A stretch of DNA of 12,751 bases, from assembly GCA_964616405.1 (NCBI GenBank), contig CAZTRE010000031.1, positions 1-12,751 of the forward strand. Reading direction: 5' to 3'. This DNA is from JAEDES01 sp964616405 (GTDB lineage Bacteria; Bacillota_I; Bacilli_A; RF39; UBA660). Below are positions 1 to 6,475 of the stretch, piece after piece (the first letter of the stretch is position 1; each line of letters begins with the position of its first letter). The notes beneath the pieces are model-generated. The model searched no databases and was not told the origin of the DNA. It saw nothing but the letters and a program-made list of their open reading frames with translations. The position numbers and the translations under genes are program-made.

Positions 1-129
1 GATGAAAATAGAGTAATAACAATACAATATAAATATGGAGTTATACCAGATTGTAATTTTGAATACCAAAATTTAAATATTGCTCGTAATCCTTATGGTA
101 GAAAAGGAAAGAATCAATATAGCAAATAA
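1..129 (+). CDS. C-terminal fragment of an unknown protein (5' end outside window)
   Basis: Frame 1 is open from the first base to a TAA at 127-129 and gives 42 residues ending in NPYGRKGKNQYSK. The tail is polar and basic, with no membrane segment and no motif I recognise. An intrinsic terminator follows the stop immediately, which supports this being the true 3' end of a gene. No function can be assigned from this fragment. The main uncertainty is that only one short open stretch is visible. Confidence 0.55.
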   Translation, partial: DENRVITIQYKYGVIPDCNFEYQNLNIARNPYGRKGKNQYSK

Positions 130-168
130 GACTTCACTATTCATCAAGTGAGGTCTTTATTTTTCTTT
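128..168 (+). terminator. Intrinsic terminator after the partial gene
   Basis: AAGACTTCACT (128-138) pairs with AGTGAGGTCTT (147-157), with one G-U wobble and a loop of about 8 nt. A T-rich tract follows (TTTATTTTTCTTT). It overlaps the stop codon of the first gene. Confidence 0.85.
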
Positions 169-184
169 CATAAAAGTATATAAT
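156..184 (+). promoter_or_regulatory. Possible promoter for the 208-777 gene
   Basis: TATAAT lies at 179-184, and 17 nt upstream is a poor -35 (TTTATT, 156-161) inside the preceding terminator's T tract. The predicted transcript start near 191 leaves room for the AGGTGA ribosome site at 197-202. The case rests on the -10 and position alone. Confidence 0.4.
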
Positions 185-207
185 AGTAAGCCAAGAAGGT
201 GATGTAT

Positions 208-777
208 ATGAAAGAAATTATTCTAAATATTTTAAAAGATACTAAAAATTACAAAAAGATTGCTTGGGTTTTCATTTTAGCAATATTACTTTTAATTGTT
301 TTATACCCAATCATTGATGCTAACTTTCTCTATTATAAGAGAGTTTCTAATAGAATAGAAATCTTAGATAAAATCAATAATATTGAAATAGAAAAAATAG
401 AAGAAAATGAAAAATTAAAGCAGGAATATGATTCAATATTAAATGAAATATCTGAGAAAGAAAATAATTATCTAAATAATATTCTTATCAAAGAAACTAG
501 TTCTAGAAACGATGTAATAAAATTTATATCTAGTTCATGGATGTTTATAATAGTTGGTTTAATATTGCCATTTACAAAAGATAAATCAAAAGGAAAGAGA
601 ACATTGAATAATGTTTTAGGAGGATTACTATGTTTAGGTATAGCATGGTTATTTGGTTTTATTGGTTATAAAATTCCAACAATAATTAATATAGTAGTAA
701 ATATAATTTTATATCAAATTATAATGATTTACTTAGCATATACGATTGCTACATCAGGAAATAAAATAGTTAAATAA
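208..777 (+). CDS. Unknown membrane protein, four predicted helices and a coiled coil
   Basis: I do not recognise this 189-residue protein. Hydrophobic segments lie at about residues 18-37, 112-126, 138-155 and 160-182. Between the first two is a charged, Lys/Glu-rich stretch (about 45-95) that should form a coiled coil. So one N-terminal anchor is followed by a long coiled segment and a three-helix C-terminal bundle. The start is ATG 208, preceded by AGGTGA (197-202) with a 5-nt spacer. The GTG at 199 would also be in frame but lies inside that ribosome site. It appears to be a single-gene unit, with a terminator upstream and a hairpin 12 nt downstream. A stress or envelope sensor role is possible but unsupported. 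Confidence 0.75.
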   Translation: MKEIILNILKDTKNYKKIAWVFILAILLLIVLYPIIDANFLYYKRVSNRIEILDKINNIEIEKIEENEKLKQEYDSILNEISEKENNYLNNILIKETSSRNDVIKFISSSWMFIIVGLILPFTKDKSKGKRTLNNVLGGLLCLGIAWLFGFIGYKIPTIINIVVNIILYQIIMIYLAYTIATSGNKIVK

Positions 778-788
778 TAAATTTACTC

Positions 789-819
789 TTGTTCCACAAA
801 TCTTAAAACTGTGGTACAA
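789..819. repeat. Inverted repeat at the junction with the truncated amidase
   Basis: TTGTTCCACA (789-798) pairs with TGTGGTACAA (810-819) with one mismatch and an 11-nt loop. No T tract follows, so it is a poor intrinsic terminator. It sits between the end of the membrane gene and the point where the amidase frame becomes recognisable (about 855). It could be a processing hairpin, a protein site or the scar of a rearrangement. The sequence does not decide. Confidence 0.5.
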
Positions 820-854
820 AGGTAATGCTTTGCAGTAATCTTTGGGAGAGCTAA

Positions 855-1871
855 CCTTGTGGTGGCGAAGGTGCCGAAATAGTCTACGCCCTTAGAAATG
901 AACCTACTCTCGCAACCCTAGCTTTAAATAATATTGGTGAAGCCGGTCAACCAACTAGAAAAGTCTACCAACGACGACTACCAGAAAATCCTAGTAAAGA
1001 CTATTATTATATTCTTCGTGAAACAGGCAATACAGAACCTTTATTAGTTGAATATGGTTTCATTGATAATACGCAAGATGCTAAACGACTTAACAACAAC
1101 ATTGAAAAGTACGCCGAAGCAGTTGTCAAGGCCATTGCTACTTATGCTGGGTACACATACACTCCACCAGGGGCTATTCAACCAACACCCCCAACGACGC
1201 CAGGACCAAACTACTACATCGTTCAAAAAGGCGATACGCTATATTCAATTGCTCGCCAATTTGGAACGACAGTTAATTATTTAAAAGAAATAAATAATCT
1301 TACTAGTGATGAGATTAATCCTGGTATGAAGTTATTCCTAAATGAAGACTATCCAGAGGCCAATTATACAGTTCAAAGAGGAGACACCCTATACTCAATT
1401 GCTTCACGTTTTAATACCACAGTTCAAGCTATAAAAGATTTAAATAATCTTACCACAGATACCCTTTCTATCGGTCAACAACTTCTTCTTCCTACATCAA
1501 GCACTCCGGAAATTCCAGAAACGCCTGAAATTCCAGAAGAGCCAACACTACCTCCAATAGAAGAACCACTTCCAGAAACGGAAGTTTATACAGTAAAAAA
1601 AGGAGATAGTCTATGGTTAATTGCCAAAAACAACAATACTACTGTTGATGAGTTAATCAGATTAAATAATCTTACAAACATTAATCTGCAAATAGGGGAT
1701 AAACTTCTTATACCAAAACAACCCGAACCTACAACATATACAGTTCAAAGAGGCGATACTCTATGGTCAATCGCCAAGGCAACTAATACCAAAGTAGAAG
1801 ACATAAAAAGATTAAACAACCTAACTAGTAACTTACTAACAGTAGGCCAACAACTTATTTTACCAAACTAA
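855..1871 (+). pseudogene. 5'-truncated N-acetylmuramoyl-L-alanine amidase (Amidase_3) with four LysM domains
   Basis: The frame ending at TAA 1869-1871 is open back to an in-frame TAA at 852-854, giving 338 codons. It begins in the middle of a zinc amidase domain: GGEGAEIVYALRN and the later EPLLVEYGFIDN stretch are typical of Amidase_3, which cleaves the MurNAc-L-Ala bond of peptidoglycan. The family's first 70-80 residues, including the DPGHGG zinc motif and the catalytic Glu, are absent, and only 77 bases separate it from the previous gene. Four LysM repeats follow, at about 1212-1338, 1362-1494, 1584-1713 and 1734-1868, each with a GD[TS]L[YW] core. A Pro/Glu linker lies between the second and third. 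No good start precedes ATG 1326, which would yield LysM repeats 2-4 without a signal peptide. Pseudogene or assembly break are both possible. Confidence 0.8.
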
Positions 1872-1926
1872 AAAGAAGCTCATGACTGCTTAACAACCTA
1901 AGCAATCAAACAAAGCTTCTTTTTTT
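1871..1926 (+). terminator. Two-part terminator after the LysM frame
   Basis: The outer stem AAAAGAAGCT (1871-1880) pairs with AGCTTCTTTT (1914-1923). Inside it TGCTTA (1887-1892) pairs with TAAGCA (1899-1904). A run of T follows the outer stem on the plus strand. The next gene is convergent, and on its strand the T tract is shorter, so bidirectional use is possible but weaker. Confidence 0.85.
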
Positions 1927-1954
1927 CATTTATATCAGTCTAACTCCTAAATAA

Positions 1955-2515
1955 TTAATCCGCATTCTTTCTCGTATACATAACCCCTGCCACAACGGCA
2001 CCACCAATTACTAAAATGGCTATAAGGATTAATACATCTTGCCCAGTAGACTTTTCTTTCACAACCTCATCTGGCGAACCAATTGCATCTTCATCTACAT
2101 AGTTCAAAATATCATATCTTTCCTCTTTAGCTTGTGCATATTCAGATTCAATCTTTTCTAAAATAGTTTCCTCATAACTTTCATCAAAACCACTCCATGA
2201 TTGATTACCAATAATAATATATGGAACTCCATCAGCAGTTTCTCCTCTAACTTCCGCAACCGCACTCATTAAGTTACTATTTTTCTCACTATTCCAAACC
2301 TCGTATTTTACTAAATTGAACTTCTCACCGTATTCTTCTTCAATTTCATCAAACCAAGTCTGTGCTTCCTCACAATGTGGACATCCATCTCCATGGAAGA
2401 AATATACATTAACTGCCTTATCTTCAGCCTCATCAGTAGCTTCCTCAGCTCTAACCCCAAAAGGAATTACTAAAAGCGCAACCAATGCGACTAATAAAAT
2501 TCTTAATTTCTTCAT
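1955..2515 (-). CDS. Exported membrane-anchored thioredoxin-fold protein (CPHC)
   Basis: This 186-residue protein has an N-terminal signal sequence (residues 1-23, likely cut after VRA). The thioredoxin-like domain has the redox motif C45-P-H-C48 in the context FFHGDGCPHC and a probable cis-proline at P98 (GVPYIIIG). After an acidic linker, a C-terminal membrane helix (about 157-180) is followed by a short basic tail. It therefore sits on the outer face of the membrane. The CPHC pair is the type found in DsbA-like and glutaredoxin-like oxidoreductases, so thiol-disulfide exchange on exported proteins is the likely role, but the substrate is unknown. The ATG at 2515 has a perfect AGGAGG (2523-2528) with a 7-nt spacer. 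It is the last gene in a run of minus-strand redox genes, 141 nt beyond the FTR-like gene. Confidence 0.85.
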   Translation of the reverse strand: MKKLRILLVALVALLVIPFGVRAEEATDEAEDKAVNVYFFHGDGCPHCEEAQTWFDEIEEEYGEKFNLVKYEVWNSEKNSNLMSAVAEVRGETADGVPYIIIGNQSWSGFDESYEETILEKIESEYAQAKEERYDILNYVDEDAIGSPDEVVKEKSTGQDVLILIAILVIGGAVVAGVMYTRKNAD

Positions 2516-2656
2516 TCTCTAACCTCCTAAATCATTTTAACACAAAATAAAAAAATATAAAATAAAATGCTCAAATAAAACCTTTAAAACAACAAGTTTC
2601 ATCTCATTTTCACAATTTACTTTATATTTACTTTCAAAAACAAAGTAAAATAAACA

Positions 2657-2920
2657 TTATTTATCTTCTTTATTCAATCCTTTTTCCCGGATTATCTTTT
2701 CAGCTTCCTCAAAAGGAATATATAACTTACATTTACAAATGCCATCTTTCACAAACTCATCACATGGACAAAGAGTAGTATCATCATTCTCCATACGACA
2801 AGGACAATGACCATTCTTCTTTTCTAGCCCCGTCATAATAATATCTACATACTTCTTATCAGGATTTAATCTAAAACCTTTCATCAAACCACACCTTTCT
2901 AAAATATCTTTTTTAACCAT
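2657..2920 (-). CDS. Ferredoxin-thioredoxin reductase catalytic-chain-like Fe-S protein
   Basis: This small protein (87 residues) has the Cys pattern of the FTR catalytic subunit: C39-P-C41, C51-P-C53 and C62-K-C64, followed by KLY. In characterised FTRs these cysteines hold a [4Fe-4S] cluster next to a redox disulfide and pass electrons from ferredoxin to thioredoxin. Two features are unusual: Lys replaces the His of the classic CHC motif, and only nine residues separate the first two CPC motifs, where plant-type enzymes have about sixteen. No FTR variable subunit is visible. The 2920 start has AGGAG only 3 nt upstream. Met13 at 2884 (MKGFRLNPDKKYV, typical of the family's N-terminus) has a better-spaced AAAGGTG and may be the real start. 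A promoter lies at 2952-2980. Its physiological partner is unknown. Confidence 0.8.
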   Translation of the reverse strand: MVKKDILERCGLMKGFRLNPDKKYVDIIMTGLEKKNGHCPCRMENDDTTLCPCDEFVKDGICKCKLYIPFEEAEKIIREKGLNKEDK

Positions 2921-2951
2921 AAACTCCTGTATATCAATTATCTATAATTAC

Positions 2952-2980
2952 ATTATATCAATAGCCCATAAAAATATCAC
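2952..2980 (-). promoter_or_regulatory. Promoter for the FTR-like gene
   Basis: Read on the minus strand: GTGATA (2980-2975, four of six -35 matches), a 17-nt spacer ending in TGA, then a perfect TATAAT (2957-2952), so it is an extended -10. Transcription would start near 2945, about 25 nt before the ATG at 2920. Confidence 0.6.
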
Positions 2981-3047
2981 TACTTTTATATCATTAATCT
3001 AAATTATTACAAATCCCCCTTATCTTCAAAATCTATTTTATCCAAGA

Positions 3048-3938
3048 CTACACATCACTACAATCAAAATCTGGAATAAAACTCTCTAAACAAGTTTCTC
3101 CATCCTGAATAAAAGCCCTTGTAACACCCAAGTCACATGCAAAATTAATAACATCATTATATTCACCCTCAGTAACAGTCCAATTTAAGTTCGGGTACTT
3201 AAGCGTCTTCGTTACCGGGGTATATTGATTCATAATACTTATATAAATTTCATCACCATAAGTCTCATATAAATACTTAACTAGCTTCTTAGCGTCCTCT
3301 TTGTGTCCTGGTAACAACAAAATCCTAACGATTAGACCCTTCTTCATCAAGCCATCTTCAATAACTGGGCTTCCAACTTGTTTATACATGGCCGCAATCG
3401 CTTTACTGGCCACCTCAAAATAATTATCACAATTAGAGTAGTTTTTTCCGAGACCAGAATCAAAATATTTTAAATCAGCTAAATATATATCAACTAACCC
3501 ATCCATCATTTCAATTGTCTCACAGTACTCATAGCTACTCGTATTATAAACAACAGGAATGTTTAAACTTTTACTCCGAATCTTTCTAAGAACTTTCGCA
3601 ATCTGCGGTACAAAATGAGTTGGTGTAACTAAATTAATATTATGGGCGCCTCGTTCCTGTAACTCCAAAAAAATTTTTTCTAAACGTGCCTCTCCAATTT
3701 CTTTCCCATATCCCAAAGTACTAATTTTCTTATTTTGACAGAAAATACATTTTAAATTACAATGGGAAAAAAATACTGTACCACTACTATTTTCTCCAGA
3801 AATAACTGGTTCTTCCCAATGATGAAGACTGTAATGAGAGACTTTTAGCTTTGCCGAAGCACCACACACCCCGACACCTTCATATCTATTTACCCCACAT
3901 TCCCTAGGGCATAATCTACATTCTTTTAATACATCCAT
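3048..3938 (-). CDS. PflX-like radical SAM protein
   Basis: The 296-residue protein carries the radical SAM cluster motif C60-N-L-K-C64-I-F-C67, which binds a [4Fe-4S] cluster and S-adenosylmethionine. A Cys-rich N-terminus (C7, C10, C14, C25) probably holds a second metal site. The segments NLVTPTHFVP, VVYNTSSYE, DIYLADLKY and RILLLPGH match the uncharacterised PflX family (COG1313), relatives of pyruvate formate-lyase activating enzyme. The target is not known, and no glycyl radical enzyme lies nearby. The start is ATG 3938 with a weak GAGG site 9 nt upstream and an extended -10 promoter at 3959-3967. The stop is TAG, unlike most neighbours. No convincing terminator separates it from the FTR-like gene 128 nt downstream, so some readthrough is possible. 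Confidence 0.85.
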   Translation of the reverse strand: MDVLKECRLCPRECGVNRYEGVGVCGASAKLKVSHYSLHHWEEPVISGENSSGTVFFSHCNLKCIFCQNKKISTLGYGKEIGEARLEKIFLELQERGAHNINLVTPTHFVPQIAKVLRKIRSKSLNIPVVYNTSSYEYCETIEMMDGLVDIYLADLKYFDSGLGKNYSNCDNYFEVASKAIAAMYKQVGSPVIEDGLMKKGLIVRILLLPGHKEDAKKLVKYLYETYGDEIYISIMNQYTPVTKTLKYPNLNWTVTEGEYNDVINFACDLGVTRAFIQDGETCLESFIPDFDCSDV

Positions 3939-3958
3939 ATTTAATTACCTCATCGACT

Positions 3959-3967
3959 ATTTTACCA
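3959..3967 (-). promoter_or_regulatory. Extended -10 promoter for the radical SAM gene
   Basis: On the minus strand TGG-TAAAAT lies 21 nt upstream of ATG 3938. No good -35 is seen. The predicted start near 3952 leaves the GAGG ribosome site intact. Confidence 0.45.
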
Positions 3968-4105
3968 CAAATAATAGGAAAAATAATATATTATAAACAA
4001 TATCAAACCGCATAAGTAAAAAAACAATTCTTGTAACTCAAAGACTTGTACCGTACACCATATTTTAATTGTACTAATAAATCTAATGACCAAAGATATT
4101 TATAA

Positions 4106-4705
4106 TTATATCTTCTTCTCAAAATATTCAGGGCCAACACCACATAAAGGACATTTAAAATCATCTGGTAGAGTTTCACCATAATAAACATATCCACACA
4201 TTGTACATACCCAGGCAGTTTTTCCTTTTTCAGTTGTCACTTTCATTAATTCATCTTTATGTTCCTGATAATAACCGTAGCTCATTGCCTCGCTATTCTT
4301 ATACACATCGCCCTCAATAAGTTTACCAATAAATAGGGTATGAGTATCATTTTCAATAGAATCAATTTTTTCACATACCATATAACCCAATGAATCTTTA
4401 ATTACAGGTACATTCATAACCTTTTCAGTATCAACATTCTCAAATTTATCAATATCACGCATTGAATTAAAACCAAAAGTCTTTATTATCTCTGTGTTAA
4501 CATCCATTCCTAAAACTGATAGTGCAAAAGTTTCATTTTTATGTAAGATTTCATTAGTATAGTTTTTCTTCATAACTGAAACCGCAATTAGAGGATTATT
4601 CCCCGCACTTACTTGCGAAACTGCATCAACAACACAACCACCACCTTGTGTTGTGAGAACATACATTCCTTGCGTAATTTTTCTTGTAATTTTGCTATTT
4701 TTCAT
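4106..4705 (-). CDS. hrb: Flavin reductase-rubredoxin fusion (high-molecular-weight rubredoxin, Hrb-like)
   Basis: Residues 8-150 form an FMN-binding flavin reductase-like domain (VSQVSAGNNPLIAVSVMKKNYT is the split-barrel flavin signature). Residues 163-197 form a rubredoxin with two Cys pairs, C167-x2-C170 and C185-x2-C188, that bind one iron. This is the domain order of clostridial Hrb, which takes electrons from NAD(P)H and hands them to a flavodiiron protein that reduces O2 or NO. The loop between the Cys pairs is short, as in rubrerythrin-type rubredoxins. No flavodiiron gene is in the window. The ATG at 4705 shares its A with the TAA of the SDR gene (TAATG), so the two are almost certainly one operon with coupled translation. 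A U-rich stretch about 80 nt downstream may act as a weak terminator. Role in oxygen defence is inference. Confidence 0.9.
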   Translation of the reverse strand: MKNSKITRKITQGMYVLTTQGGGCVVDAVSQVSAGNNPLIAVSVMKKNYTNEILHKNETFALSVLGMDVNTEIIKTFGFNSMRDIDKFENVDTEKVMNVPVIKDSLGYMVCEKIDSIENDTHTLFIGKLIEGDVYKNSEAMSYGYYQEHKDELMKVTTEKGKTAWVCTMCGYVYYGETLPDDFKCPLCGVGPEYFEKKI

Positions 4706-5442
4706 TAACTTCTTGCTCCTCCATCCACGGATAAAATATTTCCAGTAACATAACTTGCCATATCACTAGCTAAAAATAAAAATGCATTGGCGATATCTTT
4801 AGGTTCACCCATTCTTCCTAAAGGAATAGTTTTAACTATTGGTTCAATTTGTTCTTTTGGTAGTTTAGCTACCATATCTGTTTTAGTAACTCCTGGTGCC
4901 ACAGCATTAACTCTTATATTAAATGGTGCTAATTCTCTAGCTAGTGACTTTGTAATTCCATTAACGGCAAACTTACTTGCTGGATATCCCACTCCAGATG
5001 GTTGACCATAAATACTAACCATTGAACTAGTGTTTAATATTACACCACCATTATTTTTCTTCATATAAGGTACTACTGCTTTTGACATATTAAATACCGC
5101 GTTAACATTTAAGTTCATTATTTTCTCAAAGTCTTCAGCAGTTGTATCTTCAATTTTTTTATTTGCCGAAATACCAGCATTATTTACCAAAATATCAATT
5201 TTTCCATATTTTTCAATAATTTTTTCAATTGTTTCATTAACATTATCATAATCATTTAAATTTGGATAATAACCATCTACTTCCAATCCGTCATTTTTTA
5301 ATTCACTGATTGCCTTTGAAACTGATTCTTCTTTTGATCCAAATAAAATAACTTGTGCATTATTTTCTTTAAAAACTTTTACTACTTCAAAACCAATTCC
5401 CCTTGTTCCTCCTGTAATAATTGCAACTTTTCCTTCTAACAT
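4705..5442 (-). CDS. Short-chain dehydrogenase/reductase, FabG-like
   Basis: The 245-residue protein is a full-length classical SDR. It has the nucleotide-binding TGGTRGIG loop (10-17), NNAG at 87-90 and the catalytic set N112, S140, Y153, K157 (GYPASK). The C-terminal SYVTGNILSVDGG is typical of 3-oxoacyl-ACP reductase and its relatives. No acidic residue follows the second strand (LFGSK), and R14 and K37 are present, so NADP(H) is the likely cofactor. The substrate cannot be read from the sequence, and no fatty-acid synthesis genes are adjacent. The start is ATG 5442 with a perfect AGGAGG 7 nt upstream, and an extended -10 promoter lies at 5467-5475. The TAATG junction with the downstream flavin reductase-rubredoxin suggests a shared redox task rather than lipid synthesis, although that is inference. 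Confidence 0.9.
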   Translation of the reverse strand: MLEGKVAIITGGTRGIGFEVVKVFKENNAQVILFGSKEESVSKAISELKNDGLEVDGYYPNLNDYDNVNETIEKIIEKYGKIDILVNNAGISANKKIEDTTAEDFEKIMNLNVNAVFNMSKAVVPYMKKNNGGVILNTSSMVSIYGQPSGVGYPASKFAVNGITKSLARELAPFNIRVNAVAPGVTKTDMVAKLPKEQIEPIVKTIPLGRMGEPKDIANAFLFLASDMASYVTGNILSVDGGARS

Positions 5443-5466
5443 AAAAATCCTCCTAACTATATAAAA

Positions 5467-5475
5467 ATTATATCA
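5467..5475 (-). promoter_or_regulatory. Extended -10 promoter for the SDR-hrb operon
   Basis: On the minus strand TGA-TATAAT has a perfect -10 hexamer, placing the transcript start near 5460, about 18 nt before the SDR start codon. The -35 region is weak (TAATTA at 17 nt). Confidence 0.55.
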
Positions 5476-5536
5476 TATGTTATTTAAAATAATTACAATA
5501 AATTTTCTTGAAATAGTTAGTAAGTAACACAATAAA

Positions 5537-5553
5537 TTGCCCCAATTTGGCAA
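5537..5553. repeat. Palindrome between divergent promoters (possible operator)
   Basis: TTGCC (5537-5541) and GGCAA (5549-5553) form a perfect inverted repeat with a 7-nt centre. It is one of few GC-rich spots in the 5443-5651 divergent intergenic region. Its place between the SDR promoter and the 5599-5628 promoter would suit a regulator site, but no regulator gene is adjacent. Confidence 0.3.
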
Positions 5554-5598
5554 GTAATGTAAATAAAATGTCCAATGTAAGAATCATTTTATACATTA

Positions 5599-5628
5599 TT
5601 AACTAAAAAATAGAGAATATGATATACT
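5599..5628 (+). promoter_or_regulatory. Promoter for the 5652-6365 gene
   Basis: TGA-TATACT (5620-5628) is an extended -10, with TTAACT (5599-5604, four of six -35 matches) 18 nt upstream. The start would fall near 5635, just before AGGTGA at 5641. Confidence 0.6.
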
Positions 5629-5651
5629 AAAAACAAAGATAGGTGATAAAG

Positions 5652-6365
5652 ATGACATTAGAAGAAAGACATAATCAAATAAACAATATGATCAATCAAA
5701 TGGCTAATGACAACAGTGATATAACACAAGCCCAAATAAGACTAGCCAAAATAGTATATGCAGATGATAATCGCCCATTGGCAGATATAGCCCAAGAATT
5801 AAAACAATACTCAAAAGATATAAGTCAAAGCGTTCAAGAACAATTAGCAGATCCAAAAAAAACAAGTAGTACTGATGCTCAGACCGCAATTAATGAATCG
5901 TTCGCCGAAGCAGAAGAAACTTACAATGCCCGAGGAGAAGAAACTTTAAAAAAGGATTTTGGTGAGATGCCATTTATAACTTCACCTCAAATTGAAGAGC
6001 TTGCGTCAACCGAAGTATCAGCATCAACAATGGATGAACTACATGGGGAAATGTCTAGTGAATTTATAAATCATGAAATAAAACATTGGGCTCTTGATAG
6101 TGATGCCCCTAAAACAGCCTCAAGTTTTTTTACCGAAGAAGCAGAGCCTTTTACAGATGTATCAAGTTTTTTTACTGAAGATAGTTCAACTTTTACGGAA
6201 GAAACAGATGCCAAAGTATTTACTAAAGAATTTAACGCACCACCCGTTCAAGATTTAGGTTCAGAAGATGGTGGCTTCACAAGCACCAATTCGCTTCTAA
6301 CAATCACTTTACTTCTATCAATTATGGGGTTACTTATTTCAACTTTAATACTTTATACAAAATAA
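5652..6365 (+). CDS. Unknown tail-anchored acidic protein with FTE repeats
   Basis: I do not recognise this 237-residue protein. There is no signal peptide. The N-terminal half is helical, polar and Gln/Asn-rich. Residues about 155-200 hold irregular Phe-Thr-Glu repeats (SSFFTEE, PFTDV, SSFFTED, STFTEE, KVFTKE). A single membrane helix (about 214-233) ends in YTK. This predicts a cytoplasmic protein held to the membrane by its C-terminus. It is markedly acidic. ATG 5652 follows AGGTGA (5641-5646) with a 5-nt spacer. The in-frame GTG at 5643 lies inside that site. It has its own promoter and terminator, so it is monocistronic. Possible roles such as a division or envelope scaffold are guesses only. 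Confidence 0.75.
   Translation: MTLEERHNQINNMINQMANDNSDITQAQIRLAKIVYADDNRPLADIAQELKQYSKDISQSVQEQLADPKKTSSTDAQTAINESFAEAEETYNARGEETLKKDFGEMPFITSPQIEELASTEVSASTMDELHGEMSSEFINHEIKHWALDSDAPKTASSFFTEEAEPFTDVSSFFTEDSSTFTEETDAKVFTKEFNAPPVQDLGSEDGGFTSTNSLLTITLLLSIMGLLISTLILYTK
6120..6181 (+). repeat. Direct repeat with T7 tracts inside the tail-anchored gene
   Basis: A near-identical unit, TCAAGTTTTTTTAC then [CT]GAAGA, occurs from 6120 and again from 6162, 42 bases (14 codons) apart, and encodes the SSFFTE repeats. Each copy contains seven consecutive T. The in-register spacing fits a tandem duplication. Confidence 0.7.
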
Positions 6366-6366
6366 T

Positions 6367-6391
6367 AGTCGTACTTGTTTACGACTTTTTC
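6367..6391 (+). terminator. Intrinsic terminator after the tail-anchored gene
   Basis: AGTCGTA (6367-6373) pairs perfectly with TACGACT (6380-6386) across a 6-nt loop and is followed by TTTT, starting 2 nt after the stop codon. Confidence 0.85.
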
Positions 6392-6416
6392 TTTGACTAT
6401 TAACTCATACCTTACA

Positions 6417-6445
6417 TTGACCTGTAACTTTAAAATGTGTATACT
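6417..6445 (+). promoter_or_regulatory. Promoter for the FemAB gene
   Basis: TTGACC (6417-6422, five of six) and TATACT (6440-6445, five of six) are separated by exactly 17 nt. Transcription would begin near 6452, ahead of the AGGAGATG ribosome site at 6461. Confidence 0.8.
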
Positions 6446-6475
6446 AAAACTATAGTAAATAGGAGATGAAACTAC

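Noticed and set aside
835..890. Lysine-riboswitch-like motifs (AGTA, GGAGAGC, GCCGAAA)
   Set aside because: From 858 onward the same bases encode the amidase motif GGEGAEIVYALRN, which explains the GCCGAAA match. No complete riboswitch architecture is present.
2316..2522. Plus-strand frame of 68 codons opposite the thioredoxin-fold gene
   Set aside because: It is antisense to a well-supported gene with a signal peptide and perfect ribosome site, and has no ribosome site of its own.
2534..2542. TGT-TAAAAT extended -10 before the thioredoxin-fold gene
   Set aside because: The implied transcript start (about 2527) falls inside the AGGAGG ribosome site, so it cannot be the useful promoter.
2627..2649. 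Perfect 8-bp hairpin TTTACTTT/AAAGTAAA after the FTR-like gene
   Set aside because: It is pure AT apart from one C-G pair and has no T tract on the minus strand. It is too weak to call a terminator.
4003..4197. Minus-strand frame of 64 codons overlapping the rubredoxin end
   Set aside because: It overlaps the rubredoxin Cys motifs in another frame and lacks a family match or ribosome site.
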